Part shown: positions 34,553 through 44,779 of the stretch, in pieces | Position numbering within the stretch: position 1 is the stretch's first letter | Layout: each line of letters starts with the position of its first letter | NCBI RefSeq assembly: GCF_001704415.2 | Contig: NW_017189763.1 | Location: 62,001 to 126,000 of the forward strand | Direction: 5' to 3' | DNA from: Capra hircus | Lineage: Eukaryota > Chordata > Mammalia > Artiodactyla > Bovidae | DNA length: 64,000 nucleotides | The notes under the pieces: generated by a model | Seen by the model: the letters and a program-made list of their open reading frames with translations, nothing else | Told to the model about the DNA's origin: nothing | The model's database searches: none | Made by a program: the position numbers and the translations under genes

Positions 34553-35084
34553 TCCTACAGTCTGGTTTTCTAGCCCAAGTTAGTGTCCTCAGATTGCCCT
34601 TGGGGCATTCAGGCCCAGTCTTTACTCTGAGCGATGCAGCCCGTGCCTCCCTGCCCAACCCCGGCTTGCCATTGGTGGATGCAGGCATCTGTGCTGCTTC
34701 TCTGCTGGTGGCATTACCGTTGGGCACATAATCTGTGGGTTTTAATTATTTACTTATTTTTTCCTCCTGGTTATGTTCCTCCTGGTTTCCTCTGTGGTTC
34801 CAAGGCTTGCCACAGACTCGGCAGTGAGAGTGTTTTCTGGTGATTGAAACTTTTCTCTTTTTTAAGACTCCCTTCCCAGATGGAGCTCGGTCCCTACCTC
34901 TTTTGTCTCTCATTTTGTGTTTTGTATGTTGTCCTACCTCCTTTTGAAGAAAATGGGCTGCTTTTCTGGGTGCCTGATATCCTCTGCCGGCATTGAGAAG
35001 TTGTTTTGTGGAATTTGCTCAGGGTTCAAATGTTCTTTTGATGAATTTGTGGGGGAGAAAGTGGTCTCCATGTCCTATTCCTCT

Positions 35085-35092
35085 GCCATCTT
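35085..35092 (-). promoter_or_regulatory. AAGATGGC (YY1-like) motif at L1-C 5-prime end
   Basis: Same octamer and spacing from the 5-prime end as in L1-A. Its function is inferred from primate L1. Confidence 0.5.
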
Positions 35093-35104
35093 AGGACCAC
35101 CTCC

Positions 35105-36604
35105 AAAAAAGCAATTTTTTTTTCAATCCTAATAGAGCTTAGTATAGTTTAGTAGAGCTATGTTAACTAAAAGAAAGCAAATGTGCTGGGATATAGAGGA
35201 AGGAGTGGCATGATAATAGTTGGGAACTTTAATTTTAAAAGAATGAGCAATAAAATTGAAAAGTTATTTCATGCTTATCTTGATCATTCTGCTGTTGACA
35301 AACTGGTAACAGCTCTATGACACTAGTTTAAAATTTATCATCTTTTCTAGTAAATCATATTATATCCATTTGTGTATCAAGCATGGTCCCTATACAGAAC
35401 TTGACCAATGCAGTTTTTTTTTTATAACAAGAATTTCCTATGTGAATAAAATATGCAATGTAAGGCATTAATTCATCTAGGGAAAACAGAAGATTATTGG
35501 TGTTTTAAATTATATTCTACTTATTTTAGAGTGTGTTTACTAACATTATCAATTAACCTTTGACTATAAAAGGCTCTTATGTTCATGTTTAATCTAGATT
35601 TAAAAATAATTAGATTACCTACAATTTCAAATGAAAAAATTGCTTATATTTGTATTCAGCATGCCATAAAGAAAGGTTGGGCTTCTCTTATTGCATTGTA
35701 TAGCCCATTCTCAATCTTAATTATGTTGAATTTAATCTTGTCTCATTGCTAGCCTATTACTTATGCCTCTGAGACCTAAGCACAACAACTTTCTAATTGT
35801 CTTGAGAAAAAAAAAAAAAAAAAAAACATAACTTTTGTGTTGACAACATTTAAGTAATAAGCTGTAATTAAAACAAAATAGAATTCTGACAATATTAAAG
35901 AGGCTATGTGCATATTCTCAATAAAGGACTGAGTAAAAACTGTAGCTATAAGCCTCCTGGAAAGATACTGAAAATATGCAAATATTAAAACAAGAAATGT
36001 TTTCTTCTACTCTGTCAAGAAGTGAAGTAGGAAAATTATTTGACTTCTGGGAGACAATAATGATTAAAGGTAGAGTGTTGTTGTTTTATAAAGGGAAAAC
36101 ATAAATGTGCTTACAGGTTTAAAGGATGCAACCAATAAAAGGGAAGATTAAAACTGTAATATTAAAGGGGATGACTAATGAAGCAGAAGAGGGAATGACT
36201 AACGAAGCCAAATCAAGAGAGGGTGGGATCAAAGACCCATATGAGGAATTACACTTTTAAAAAGACTAAAAGAGATGAGGATAGACAGGAATGCAGGCAA
36301 ATTTGCACAAAAATACTAAATTTAGTGCTGGTCATGCTTATTGACTTCCTATTATCTCCATGAAGAAGGAAGCAACATGTTCTGAAAGAATTAAATCCAT
36401 TAAATATTTTTAAATGATACATATAAAAGTAAAAATGTGTCATTACACACAAAGTGAATAATAGAACTGAGTCTGAGACATTTGGATATTTGCACTAAAC
36501 AACATTAAAACAATATGAATGTTTGCAGGTAAAAGCAGAGATGCCTAATTCACCTTGACTTTCAAAGTGCAAGTGTGGCATAAGTAAACACATGCTACAA
36601 TTAG
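35105..36604. other. AT-rich low-repeat interval
   Basis: About 1.5 kb with a poly-A run at about 35,807-35,826. No protein similarity or RNA gene is seen. A small direct repeat at about 36,175-36,205 (GACTAATGAAGC and GACTAACGAAGC) is the only local structure. Confidence 0.6.
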
Positions 36605-36999
36605 TTCAATTCAGTTCAGTCGCTCAGTCGGGTCTGACTCTTTGTGACCCCATGAATTGCAGCATGCCAGGCCTCCCTGTCCATCACCAACTCCCAGGGT
36701 TCACTAAGACTCACGTCCATCGAGTCAGTGATGCCATCCAGCCATCTCATCCTCTGTCGTCCCCTTCTCCTTCTGCCCCCAATCCCTCCCAACATCAGAC
36801 TCTTTTCCAATGAGTCAATTCTTCGCATGAGGTGGCCAAAGTACTGGAGTTTCAGCTTCAGAATCATTCCCTCCAAAGAAATCCCAGGGCTGGTCTCCTT
36901 CAGAATGGACTGATTGGATCTCCTTGCAGTCCAAGGGACTCTCAAGAGTCTTCTCCAACACCACAGTTCAAAAGTGTCAGTTCTTTGGTGCTCAGCTTT
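36605..36999 (-). mobile_element. BovB 3-prime fragment
   Basis: About 395 bp of BovB 3-prime end on the minus strand. It encodes the C-terminus from about FELWCWRRLLRVPWTARRS through QYFGHLMRRIDSLEK and LDGITDSMD to the stop, then the gactgaactgaactg tail. This stretch is still open (within 36,616-37,077). It is 5-prime truncated just before the KKAE segment. There is no clear target-site duplication. Confidence 0.9.
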
Positions 37000-37878
37000 A
37001 ACTAGTACCAAAACAATGATAGACTTAATAATTTTAATGCTTGCTTTGTTCCCTCCATCAAAATTACTCTGTACCACTTAGAAAGATGTTTGAAGTAGTC
37101 TATGATAAGCCTTTGTTGATTGAACCTGACCTGCTGAAACAAGAACCTAAAATTCTTAACCTTACTCCAAGAATTTTACGTAATTTAGAAATGTTCAGAA
37201 GTCAATTTAAAACAGTTTCTGTCATATTTTTCCCCTCTCTGAAAAAAAAGCTTCATTTCTTGTAAATAATTTCATGGGAAAAGTAAAAGAAGAAAATATA
37301 GAATTATTTTAATTTAAATATTCTTTGTCTACATAGAAATATCATAATCAATTTTAACAAACAACTGGATAATGAAAATTAAATCATTGAGAATGGATTG
37401 ATTATGCTACATGTTTTCTTTTGAAAGTGAAGGAGTCTGTGTTTGAAACTGATGAATAAAAACTACTCTGAGTTTAAAAGATCATGACTAAAATGTCAAT
37501 TAAGTTAATGCAGTTTCTATTATCTAGGCTATGATACAATAATATATAATAGGAAAAAGCTTAGAAACTAAGCTAGATTTTATTTTAAAGAATATCCAAT
37601 ATGGTTTCTCTTTACATTTTTAATATATGTTAGGGTCAATTTTCAAAGATTGTGCTCCTCCTCATTTTAATAGATATGAAATCTGAGACACTGATTGGAT
37701 TAAATATTGTGCCCCATGTCTGGGCAACATAACATAAATATTGTGCCCCCTTTTACAATACTTGAGTTTTGTATAAGCGTGTTTCTTATGCACCATGTAT
37801 GTAAACTTTTCCTTTATAAAGTGATGTGTAGTGTTTCTGTTTTATGTAAAATATTGACTTTTTACTTTAAATATGTGA
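37000..37878. other. AT-rich low-repeat interval
   Basis: About 880 bp. A 23-base phrase near 37,705-37,745 recurs locally (ATATTGTGCCCC, twice about 32 bp apart). No gene or recognisable transposon. Confidence 0.55.
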
Positions 37879-38085
37879 AACTAGTGGTAAAGAACCCTGC
37901 TGCCAATGTAAGAGACATAAGAGATGCAGGTTTGATCCTCAGGTTGGGAAGATCCCCTGGAGGAGGGGATGACAACCCACTCACGTATTCTTGCCTGGAG
38001 AGTCCCATAAACAGCAGCCTGGTAAGCTACAGTTCACAGTGTCGCACAGAGTCAGACACAACTGAAGTGACTTAGCACACAATAC
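37879..38085 (+). mobile_element. Bov-tA SINE
   Basis: Plus-strand SINE: GTGGTAAAGAACCCTGCTGCC head, GGTTTGATCCTCAGG B-box region, GAAGATCCCCTGGAGGAGGG linker, and tail ending ACTGAAGTGACTTAGCACAC. Moderately diverged. No clear target-site duplication. Confidence 0.88.
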
Positions 38086-38167
38086 AAAATCATTAATATT
38101 ATCAATGTATTTACACAACATCGTTTGAACTTTAAAGAGTTAATGCTCTCCATAGAGGTGACAGGGT

Positions 38168-38284
38168 TGCTGCTGCTACTGCTGCTAAGTCACTTCAGTC
38201 GTGTCCGACCCTATTGACCCCAGAGATGGCAGCCCACCAGGCTCCGCCATTCCTGGGATTCTCCAGGCAAGAACACTGGAGGGT
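38168..38284 (-). mobile_element. Bov-tA2-like SINE, truncated
   Basis: Minus-strand partial SINE. Its terminal trinucleotide (TGC on the plus strand) repeat at 38,170-38,187 is followed by the GTGTCCGACCCTATTGACC tail segment, ending in CCAGGCAAGAACACTGGAG. The tRNA head is missing. Confidence 0.85.
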
Positions 38285-38381
38285 TAGTTACACAAAAAGA
38301 AAAGATATGCATATACAGATAGTGTGGACCATCAAGAGAATCATGCTGAATTATCAAATCAGAGCAGGTGATTGATCCCAT

Positions 38382-38397
38382 GAGTGGTATTACTTAT
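38382..38397. repeat. Left TSD of 71-bp L1 insertion
   Basis: GAGTGGTATTACTTAT, repeated exactly at 38,468-38,483. Confidence 0.93.
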
Positions 38398-38467
38398 TTT
38401 TTTAAATATAAATTTATTTATTTTAATTGGAGATTAATTACTTTACAATATTGTATTGGTTTGCCAA
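38397..38467 (-). mobile_element. 71-bp L1_BT 3-prime end insertion
   Basis: Minus-strand L1 terminal sequence only: T-rich tail, then TTTAATTGGAGATTAATTAC and TTTACAATATTGTATTGG. It is bounded by a perfect 16-bp duplication (38,382-38,397 and 38,468-38,483), so it is a complete and extremely truncated insertion event. Confidence 0.93.
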
Positions 38468-38581
38468 GAGTGGTATTACTTATAAAGACTCTTTATAGAG
38501 AGTCTTTAGAAAGCATAGCTTACAAAGCAACTTGAAAAAGTAAAATTGCTCTTAAGATTTGACTAGTTTGGATAGATGAGT

Positions 38582-38623
38582 CTGTAATGGAAAGTCTGTA
38601 ATGGAAACTCTGTAATGGAAAGT
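38582..38623. repeat. 3 x 14-bp tandem repeat
   Basis: CTGTAATGGAAAGT, CTGTAATGGAAACT and CTGTAATGGAAAGT in tandem. About 90 bp upstream, near 38,482-38,510, lies a 10-bp-stem inverted repeat (TAAAGACTCT and AGAGTCTTTA, 6-base loop). Confidence 0.9.
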
Positions 38624-38732
38624 CAATTCACATTTTCTTCTCAGTAAGAACAAACAAACAAATAAAAAATAGGTGCAAGCTACTTTCACCTGTGAGTAAA
38701 GCTCGAAAAATTCTTATATGCTTGTAATAAGT

Positions 38733-40957
38733 GCAAGAGAAACACCAGAGAAGACTCTACATATGGACATCACCAGATGGTCAACACCGAAATCAGATGG
38801 ATTATATTTTTTGCAGCCAAACATGGAGACGCTCTATAGAGTCAGCAAAACCAAGACCAGGAGCTGACTGTGGCTCAAATCATGAACTCCTTATTGCCAA
38901 ATTGAGACTTAAATTGAAGAAAGTAGGGAAAACCATTAGAACATTCAGGTATGACCTGAATCAAACACCTTATGATTATATAGGGAAGTGAGAAATAGAT
39001 TTAAGGGACTAGATCTGATAGACAGAGTGTCTGATGAACTATGGATGGAGGTTCGTGACATTGTACAGGAGACAGGGAACAAGACCATCCCCATGGAAAA
39101 GAAATGCAAAAAAGCAAAATGGCTGTCTGAGGAGGTCTTACAAATAGCTGTGAAAAGAAGACAAGCAAAAAGCAAAAGAGAAAAGGAAAGATATAAGCAT
39201 CTGAATGCAGAGTTCCAAAGAATAGCAAAAAGAGATAAGAATGCCTACCTCAGCAATCAATGCAAAGAAATAGAGGAAAAGAACAGAATGAGAAAGACTA
39301 GAGATCTCTTCAAGAAAATTACAGATACAAAGGGAATATTTCATGCAAATATGCACTCGATAAAGGACAGAAATGGTATGGACCTAACAGAAGCAGAAGA
39401 TATTAAGAAGAGGTGGCAAGAATACACGGAAGAACTGTACAAAAAAGACCTTTGTGACCCAGATAATCATGATGGTGTGATCACTCACCTAGAGCCAGAC
39501 ATCTTGGAATGGGAAGTCAAGTGGGCTTTAGAAAGCATCACCTTGAACAAAGCTAGTGGAGGTGATAGAATTCCAGTGGAGCTATTTCAAATCCTAAAAG
39601 ATGATGCTGTGACAGTGCTGCACTCAATATGCCAGCAAGTTTTCATTCCAATCCCAAAGGAAGGCAATGCCAAAGAATGCTCAAACTACCGCACAATTGA
39701 ACTCATCTCACATGCTAGGAAAGTAATGCTGAAAATTCTCTAAGCCAGGCTTCAGCAGTATGTGAACCGGGAACTTCCAGATGTTCAAGCTGGTTTTAGA
39801 AAAGGCAGAGGAACCAGAGATCAAATTGCCAACATCCGCTGGATCATTGGAAAAGCAAGAGAGTTCCAGAAAAATATTTATTTCTGCTTTATTAACTATA
39901 TCAAAGCCCTTGACTGTGTGGATCTCAATAAACTGTGGACAATTCTGAAAGAGATGGGAATACCAGTCCACCTGACCTGCCTCTTGAGAAACCTATATGC
40001 AGGTCAGGAAGCAGCAGTTACAACTGGACATGGAACAACAGACTTGTTCCAAACAGGTAAAGGAGTATGTCAAGGCTGTATATTGTCACCCTGCTTATTT
40101 AACTCTTATGCAGAGTACATCATGAGAAACGCTGGGCTGGAAGAAGCACAAACTGGAATCAAGATTGCTGGGAGAAATATCAATAACCTCAGCTATGCAG
40201 ATGACACCACCCTTATGGCAGAAAATGAAGAGGAACTAAAAAGCCTCTTGATGAAAGTCAAACAGGAGAGTGAAAAAGTTGGCTTAAAGCCAAACATTCA
40301 GAAAACTAAGATCATGGCATCTGTTTCCTTCACTTCATGGGAACTAGATGAGGAAACAGTGGAAACAGTGTCAGACTTTATTTTTCTGGGTTCCAAAATC
40401 ACTGCGGATGGTGATTGGAGCCATGAAATTAAAAGACGCTTACTCCTTGGAAGGAAAGTTATGACCAACCTACACAGCATATTCAAAAGCAGAGACGTTA
40501 CTTTGCCAACAAGGGTCCGTCTAGTCAAGGCTATGGTTTTTCCTGTGGTCATGTATGAATGTGAGAGTTGGACTGTGAAGAAAGCTGAGTGCTGAATAAT
40601 TGATGCTTTTGAACTGTGGTGTTGGAGAAGACTCTTGAGAGTCCCTTGGACTGCAAGGAGATCCAACCAGTCCATTCTGAAGGTCAGTCCTGGGTTTTCA
40701 TTGGAAGGACTGATGCTGAAGCTGAAACTCCAGTACTTTGGCCACCTCATGCGAAGAGTTGACTCATTGGAAAAGACCCTGGCGCTGGGACGGCTCTGGC
40801 AGGTGGAGTAGGGGACAACAGAGGATCAGATGGCTGGATGGCATCACTGACTCGATGCACTTGAGTTTGGGTGAACTCCGGAAGCTGATGATGGATAGGG
40901 AGGCTTGGCGTGCTGTGATTCTTGGGTCGCAAAGAGTTGGGCACGACTGATCGACTG
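38733..40957 (+). pseudogene. BovB-3 endonuclease-end and reverse transcriptase, few lesions
   Basis: Polyprotein remnant. The endonuclease end (38,731-38,991) has GADCGSNHELL where the active-site motif is normally SDH. A one-base deletion near 38,982 shifts frame into 38,988-39,743. A TAA at 39,741-39,743 then interrupts an otherwise continuous RT frame that resumes at 39,762-40,595 (FRKGRGTRDQIANI, CQGCILSPCLF, YADD at 40,194-40,205). TGA at 40,593-40,595 and a later frameshift precede the C-terminus (40,738-40,950). An in-frame 42-bp deletion near 39,637 removes the WKTQQWPQDWK region. It cannot work as it stands. Confidence 0.9.
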
Positions 40958-40969
40958 AACTGAGCTGAA
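38733..40969 (+). mobile_element. BovB-3: 5-prime-truncated BovB
   Basis: Plus-strand BovB of about 2.24 kb, beginning inside the endonuclease (LYIWTSPDGQHRNQMDYIF) and ending with the gactgaactgagctgaa tail. It is among the better-preserved BovB copies by reading frame. It has no inserted elements. The flanks show no convincing target-site duplication. Confidence 0.94.
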
Positions 40970-41011
40970 AGTACTCTTCTTTGATTTTTGGTTATTTACA
41001 CAAGATGATAA

Positions 41012-41225
41012 ATACCTTCCCTAGTTGTTCAGATGGTAAAGAATTTGCCTATATGTGGGAGACCTTGGTTCATTCCCTGGGTTAGGAAGATCTCCTGGAG
41101 AATAGAATGGCTACCCAATTCAGTATTTTGCCTGGAGAATTCCTTAGGCAGAGGAGCCTGGCATGCTACATTCCTGAGGTTGCAAAGAGTCAGACACGAC
41201 TGAGTGACTAACACTTTCACTTCTT
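41012..41225 (+). mobile_element. Bov-tA SINE
   Basis: Plus-strand SINE: CCTTCCCTAGTTGTTCAGATG head with A-box-like region, GGTTCATTCCCTGGG B-box region, GAAGATCTCCTGGAG linker, and tail ending GACTGAGTGACTAACACTTT. Intact length, diverged. Confidence 0.9.
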
Positions 41226-41549
41226 TCAAAGTGAAAATACAGATATAATGTAGCAAAATATGAGAATATTAAAATACTTTCTTCACTTACTAATCAAAGT
41301 AAAAAAGAGTGCCAAAGGCAGGAAGAAAGAGTATCTCAAGATACAAAATTACAGATTAGATAATACAGCTGTTTAACCCAAAGGAAATATGAAGGCACAG
41401 TCATTACAATTCATACTCCAGAACTAAATAAAACTTGTGATGCACTAAGTATCTTAATTTTAAAACCAACATATTACTTTTGGTTTCTACCAATACATTC
41501 TTCAACTTATTTAAATACCAAAATAGATAATGTATTGATCCAAAATTGT
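41226..41549. other. Low-repeat interval
   Basis: About 320 bp of AT-rich DNA between two SINEs of opposite orientation. Nothing recognisable. Confidence 0.55.
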
Positions 41550-41755
41550 CTGTTGTTATTTAGTCACTAAGTCTTATTCAACTCTTTTGTGACCCCATGG
41601 ACTGTAGCCTACCAGGCTTCTCTGTCCATGGGATTTCCCAGGCTGGAATGGATTGTTATTTCCTTCTGTAGGGAATCTTCCAGACCTAAGGATCGAACTT
41701 GCTTCTCCTGCATTAGCAGGCAGGTTCTTTACCACTGAACCATCAGGAAAGCCCC
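41550..41755 (-). mobile_element. Bov-tA SINE
   Basis: Minus-strand SINE. The tail is at left (TTAGTCACTAAGTCTTATTC) and the tRNA-like head at right (ATCGAACTTGCTTCTCCTGC, then TTTACCACTGAACCATCAGG, ending GGAAAGCCC). Full length and moderately diverged. Confidence 0.9.
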
Positions 41756-42369
41756 CAAAGTAGCCTAGCAATAGGCTAACTCACTGAAGAATCACTTAGA
41801 TACAGTAGGTGTTAATAAACCTGACCAATCACTCCATCTAAGTGGAAGATTTATTGGCACCTGTAGACATAGCTTTGGTTGTTTGCTTTTATCTGAGTTG
41901 TATTTTATTTATATATTTAGTTTATTAAATTATGTGTGTGTCTTTCTATCAGGAAGTTTCTAGCAACTATTTGAGAATATGTTCTGTCTCATATCTTCAT
42001 ATTATCCTAGTCACACTATCAAGTGTGAAAAAATAATAATCTTAATGTTAAGTATTGATAAGAAAAATCATACAAAACAAAGAGAAGGCACAGATTCTAA
42101 ACAAATTTGTCTTTATTTTTTTTAAAATAGCCTGCATTCAATGATCCCCTTTAAGAAGCTCAACAAATTGCCATTCTCTTGAGTTTCAAATTCTAGCTCC
42201 TATACATAAATCGAAATTTTTCAATTTTATCTTGTTTGAATGTCATTTATATTTCCTTTGTCTATAACAGTATTACATCTTTAACAAAGGCAATATGGTT
42301 AGCAATTTCAAAGGAATGTTTGTTTGACTGTCATATAAAAATGGATAAACATAAATTATATTTCCAACT
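41756..42369. other. AT-rich low-repeat interval
   Basis: About 610 bp before the ancient L1. No recognised feature. The left boundary of the ancient L1 is uncertain and may lie within this stretch or further right. Confidence 0.5.
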
Positions 42370-43149
42370 AAGATGCAATAATAGATGCCAGACTTTACCT
42401 CTTGCCTGAAATAACTTTAAAAACACTGGATAAAATATATGAAAAATGATTCTCCAATACATTGGACATTAGACAATAAATGATAGTACTTCCATTGGAA
42501 ACAAAGATGTTGAACCATCCTTCATATTTTGAGAGAGTTTCTAGGCCAAAGAACGGGAAAGGAAATCCAAGAAGAGCCTGACAGTTCCCTAAATTGAGAT
42601 GACAGAGTCTAATGAGAAAAATAGAGCAAAAATTTATAGAGCTGTTTAACAGCTGCACAAAGAGAGCACTTTGTAGATCAGCATAAGTTCCCCCTCCAGT
42701 ATTCAGCAGAGTACTCTTCAGCTCATGTGTGTGAGGAAATGTGGCAAGGGTGGAGAAAGAACCATCTGAAAGGATTAGAGGAAACCTCCCATGTAGGGGA
42801 TCCACCCTAAGGACAGAACAAAAGTGTAGATAGTGCACCTGAAGTTCTGGCTAGATTGAGGGCTCCTGTGGGACTATTATCTGTTTCATTTGTCTCAGAG
42901 TATTGATGGGACGGCCAAGTTTGTTTTGAAGTTCCTGAAAATAGTGATCATCAGGGCACATTAGAGTTTTATGTTTGCAGACATACTCCAGGGGCAGAAA
43001 GAGAATATGGGCTACTGAAAAGAAACAAGAGCAAGTGGCTATGAGAATTTGAGGTGACTAAAAGCACACATATAAACCCAGTTAAAACACATCTTGAAAA
43101 AATTTGAGAGGTCCTAGAATCTCTGTTTGAGCTGACTGGTGAAGGTCTT

Positions 43150-44165
43150 TCCCTGCATATCAGTCAGTCATTAGAAACTGAGAAATGGTTCTTTTTTCAA
43201 GTGCTCAAGTCTCAACAAATAATCACAAGGCATACAAAGGAACAGGTAAACATGGTACAAAGAGCCAGATAAAACCCAAGAAACCCTAAAGAAATATAGA
43301 TTTATAGAATGCTTGACAAAGAATTTAAAATAACTTTCATCGATGCTCAGTAAACCAAAAAAGAATACATACAGTCATTTAAAAAAATCAGGAAAATGGT
43401 ATGTGAATAAAAGTAGAATATCAGCAAAAAGATACAAACTTTAGAAAAGAATAAGCCAGAAACTATGAAACTGAAAAATGTAATACTGAACTGAAAAGTT
43501 CATTAGAGGAGCTCAGTCTCAGCCTTAATATGGCAAAAAGAAAAGAATCAGAGAACTTGAAGACAACTTTTTTGAAATCCTTGTGTTAGATATGCAAAAA
43601 TAAAAAAAGGATGAAGAAAATTTGAGTGTGAAAGGGACCTATGGAAACTATCAAGAAGATCAAAATACATATTACAGAAATTTCAGAAGAGAGAATCAGA
43701 CAGCTTATCTGAAGAAATACTATGGGCAAACCTCCCAACTCTGAGGAAAGAAATGGACATACAGATTCAAGAAGAACAAAAACTTTAACCATGATAAAGT
43801 CAAAGAGGCCCACTCTTAAACACATTAAATTGAAACTGTTAAAGGAAAGAGACAATCTTGAAAATAGTAAGGGAAAAGTGACTCATCACATACAAGCAGG
43901 CTTCCATAACATTCGTAACAGATTTCTCAGCAGAAAGCCAGTGAGGCGAAAGGGAGAAGGATGATATACTAAAAATGCTGTAGTGAAAGACTGTCATCCA
44001 AGAATATTGTGTCCAAAAAACTATTCTTCAGAAATGAAAGAGAAATGAAAGAATTTCCCAGATGAACAGAAACTGAAAGAATTTTTAACCACTAGACCTT
44101 CTACACAAGAAATGCTAAATGGAGCCTTTCAAGGTAAGAAGAAAAGATGCTAGAAAATAACGTGA
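43150..44165 (+). pseudogene. Ancient L1 ORF1 remnant
   Basis: Degraded ORF1. The best readable part is 43,722-43,964 (TDSRRTKTLTMIKSKRPTLK, then LKERDNLENSKGKVTHHIQ), matching the conserved C-terminal RNA-binding part of old mammalian L1 / HAL1 ORF1. It is followed near 44,060-44,115 by coding traces for the TRPSTQEMLN-like end. Stops and indels are frequent. I assign it to L1 rather than the ORF1-only HAL1 because ORF2 sequence follows collinearly downstream. Confidence 0.75.
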
Positions 44166-44466
44166 ACCTCTATTAAAATATAAAGTTCTCCAATAAAGAA
44201 AAGTACATGGACAAATATAGTAACCTGCTTTAATATTATTTTATCTGCAAACTCACTTTTAATTCTTATATAGAATAAAAATGACAAAAGCATAAAAATA
44301 AACATAAATCAATGGAAATTAGTATACAATATATAAAGAAGTAATTTGTGACATCAGTTACATTAAGATAGGGTGGAGTTGTACAAGAGCAGGGTTTTCA
44401 TATACAACAGAAATTAAGTTATCAACTTAAAATGATGCTATAACTTGGAAATGTTTCATGTATTTA

Positions 44467-44696
44467 TGTGTGTGCAAGCATGCTAAATTCTTTCAGTCAT
44501 GTCTGACTCTTTGTGAGCCTATGGACTGTAGTGTACCAGGTTCCACTGTCCAGTGGATTGTTCAGGCAAGAATACTGGAGTGGGTTGCTATTTCTTCCTC
44601 CAGGGGATCGTCCTGACCCAGGGACAAATCCCTATATCTTATATCTCCTGCATTGGCTGTTGAGTTCTTTACCAGTAAAGCCACCTGGGAAGCCAT
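44467..44696 (-). mobile_element. Bov-tA SINE in ancient L1
   Basis: Minus-strand SINE with tail at left (TTCAGTCATGTCTGACTCTT) and tRNA-like head at right (TTTACCAGTAAAGCCACCTGG). Imperfect flanking repeats TCATGTATTTAT (about 44,455) and TCATGTGTTTAC (about 44,696) fit a diverged target-site duplication. Ancient L1 linker sequence resumes at once. Confidence 0.88.
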
Positions 44697-44769
44697 CATG
44701 TGTTTACAATGGTGACCAAAAAGAAAATATCTGAAGAATATACACAAAATGAAATAAGGAAAGAGTACA

Positions 44770-44779
44770 GTATGTCACA
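44770..44779. repeat. Left target-site duplication of BovB-4
   Basis: AGTATGTCAC, repeated exactly at 48,176-48,185. Confidence 0.9.

Larger units (their letters stand above)
28731..35104 (-). mobile_element. L1-C: L1_BT with 5-prime end but no 3-prime end
   Basis: Minus-strand L1 that starts properly at its 5-prime terminus (GGTCCTAAGATGGCAG, ending near 35,104) but stops abruptly near 28,731-28,742, inside the ORF2 thumb region. The last roughly 1.4 kb of ORF2, the 3-prime UTR and the poly-A are missing. No T-rich tail or target-site duplication is seen at the left edge. This is the reverse of the usual 5-prime truncation. It keeps a leader with the triplicated unit, a TA microsatellite and a private 65-bp tandem duplication. 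Confidence 0.9.
32342..35104 (-). other. L1-C 5-prime UTR
   Basis: Leader collinear with those of L1-A and L1-B: triplicated unit (32,881-33,315), TA microsatellite (33,444-33,475), a mixed block, a 65-bp tandem duplication (34,423-34,552), and the 5-prime terminus with AAGATGGC. CpG content is intermediate between L1-A and L1-B by eye. Confidence 0.8.

Noticed and set aside
42370..44779. Independent HAL1 (ORF1-only) element
   Set aside because: The 3-prime part continues into an L1 linker and ORF2 after removing BovB-4, two SINEs and L1-D, so a full L1 explains it better.
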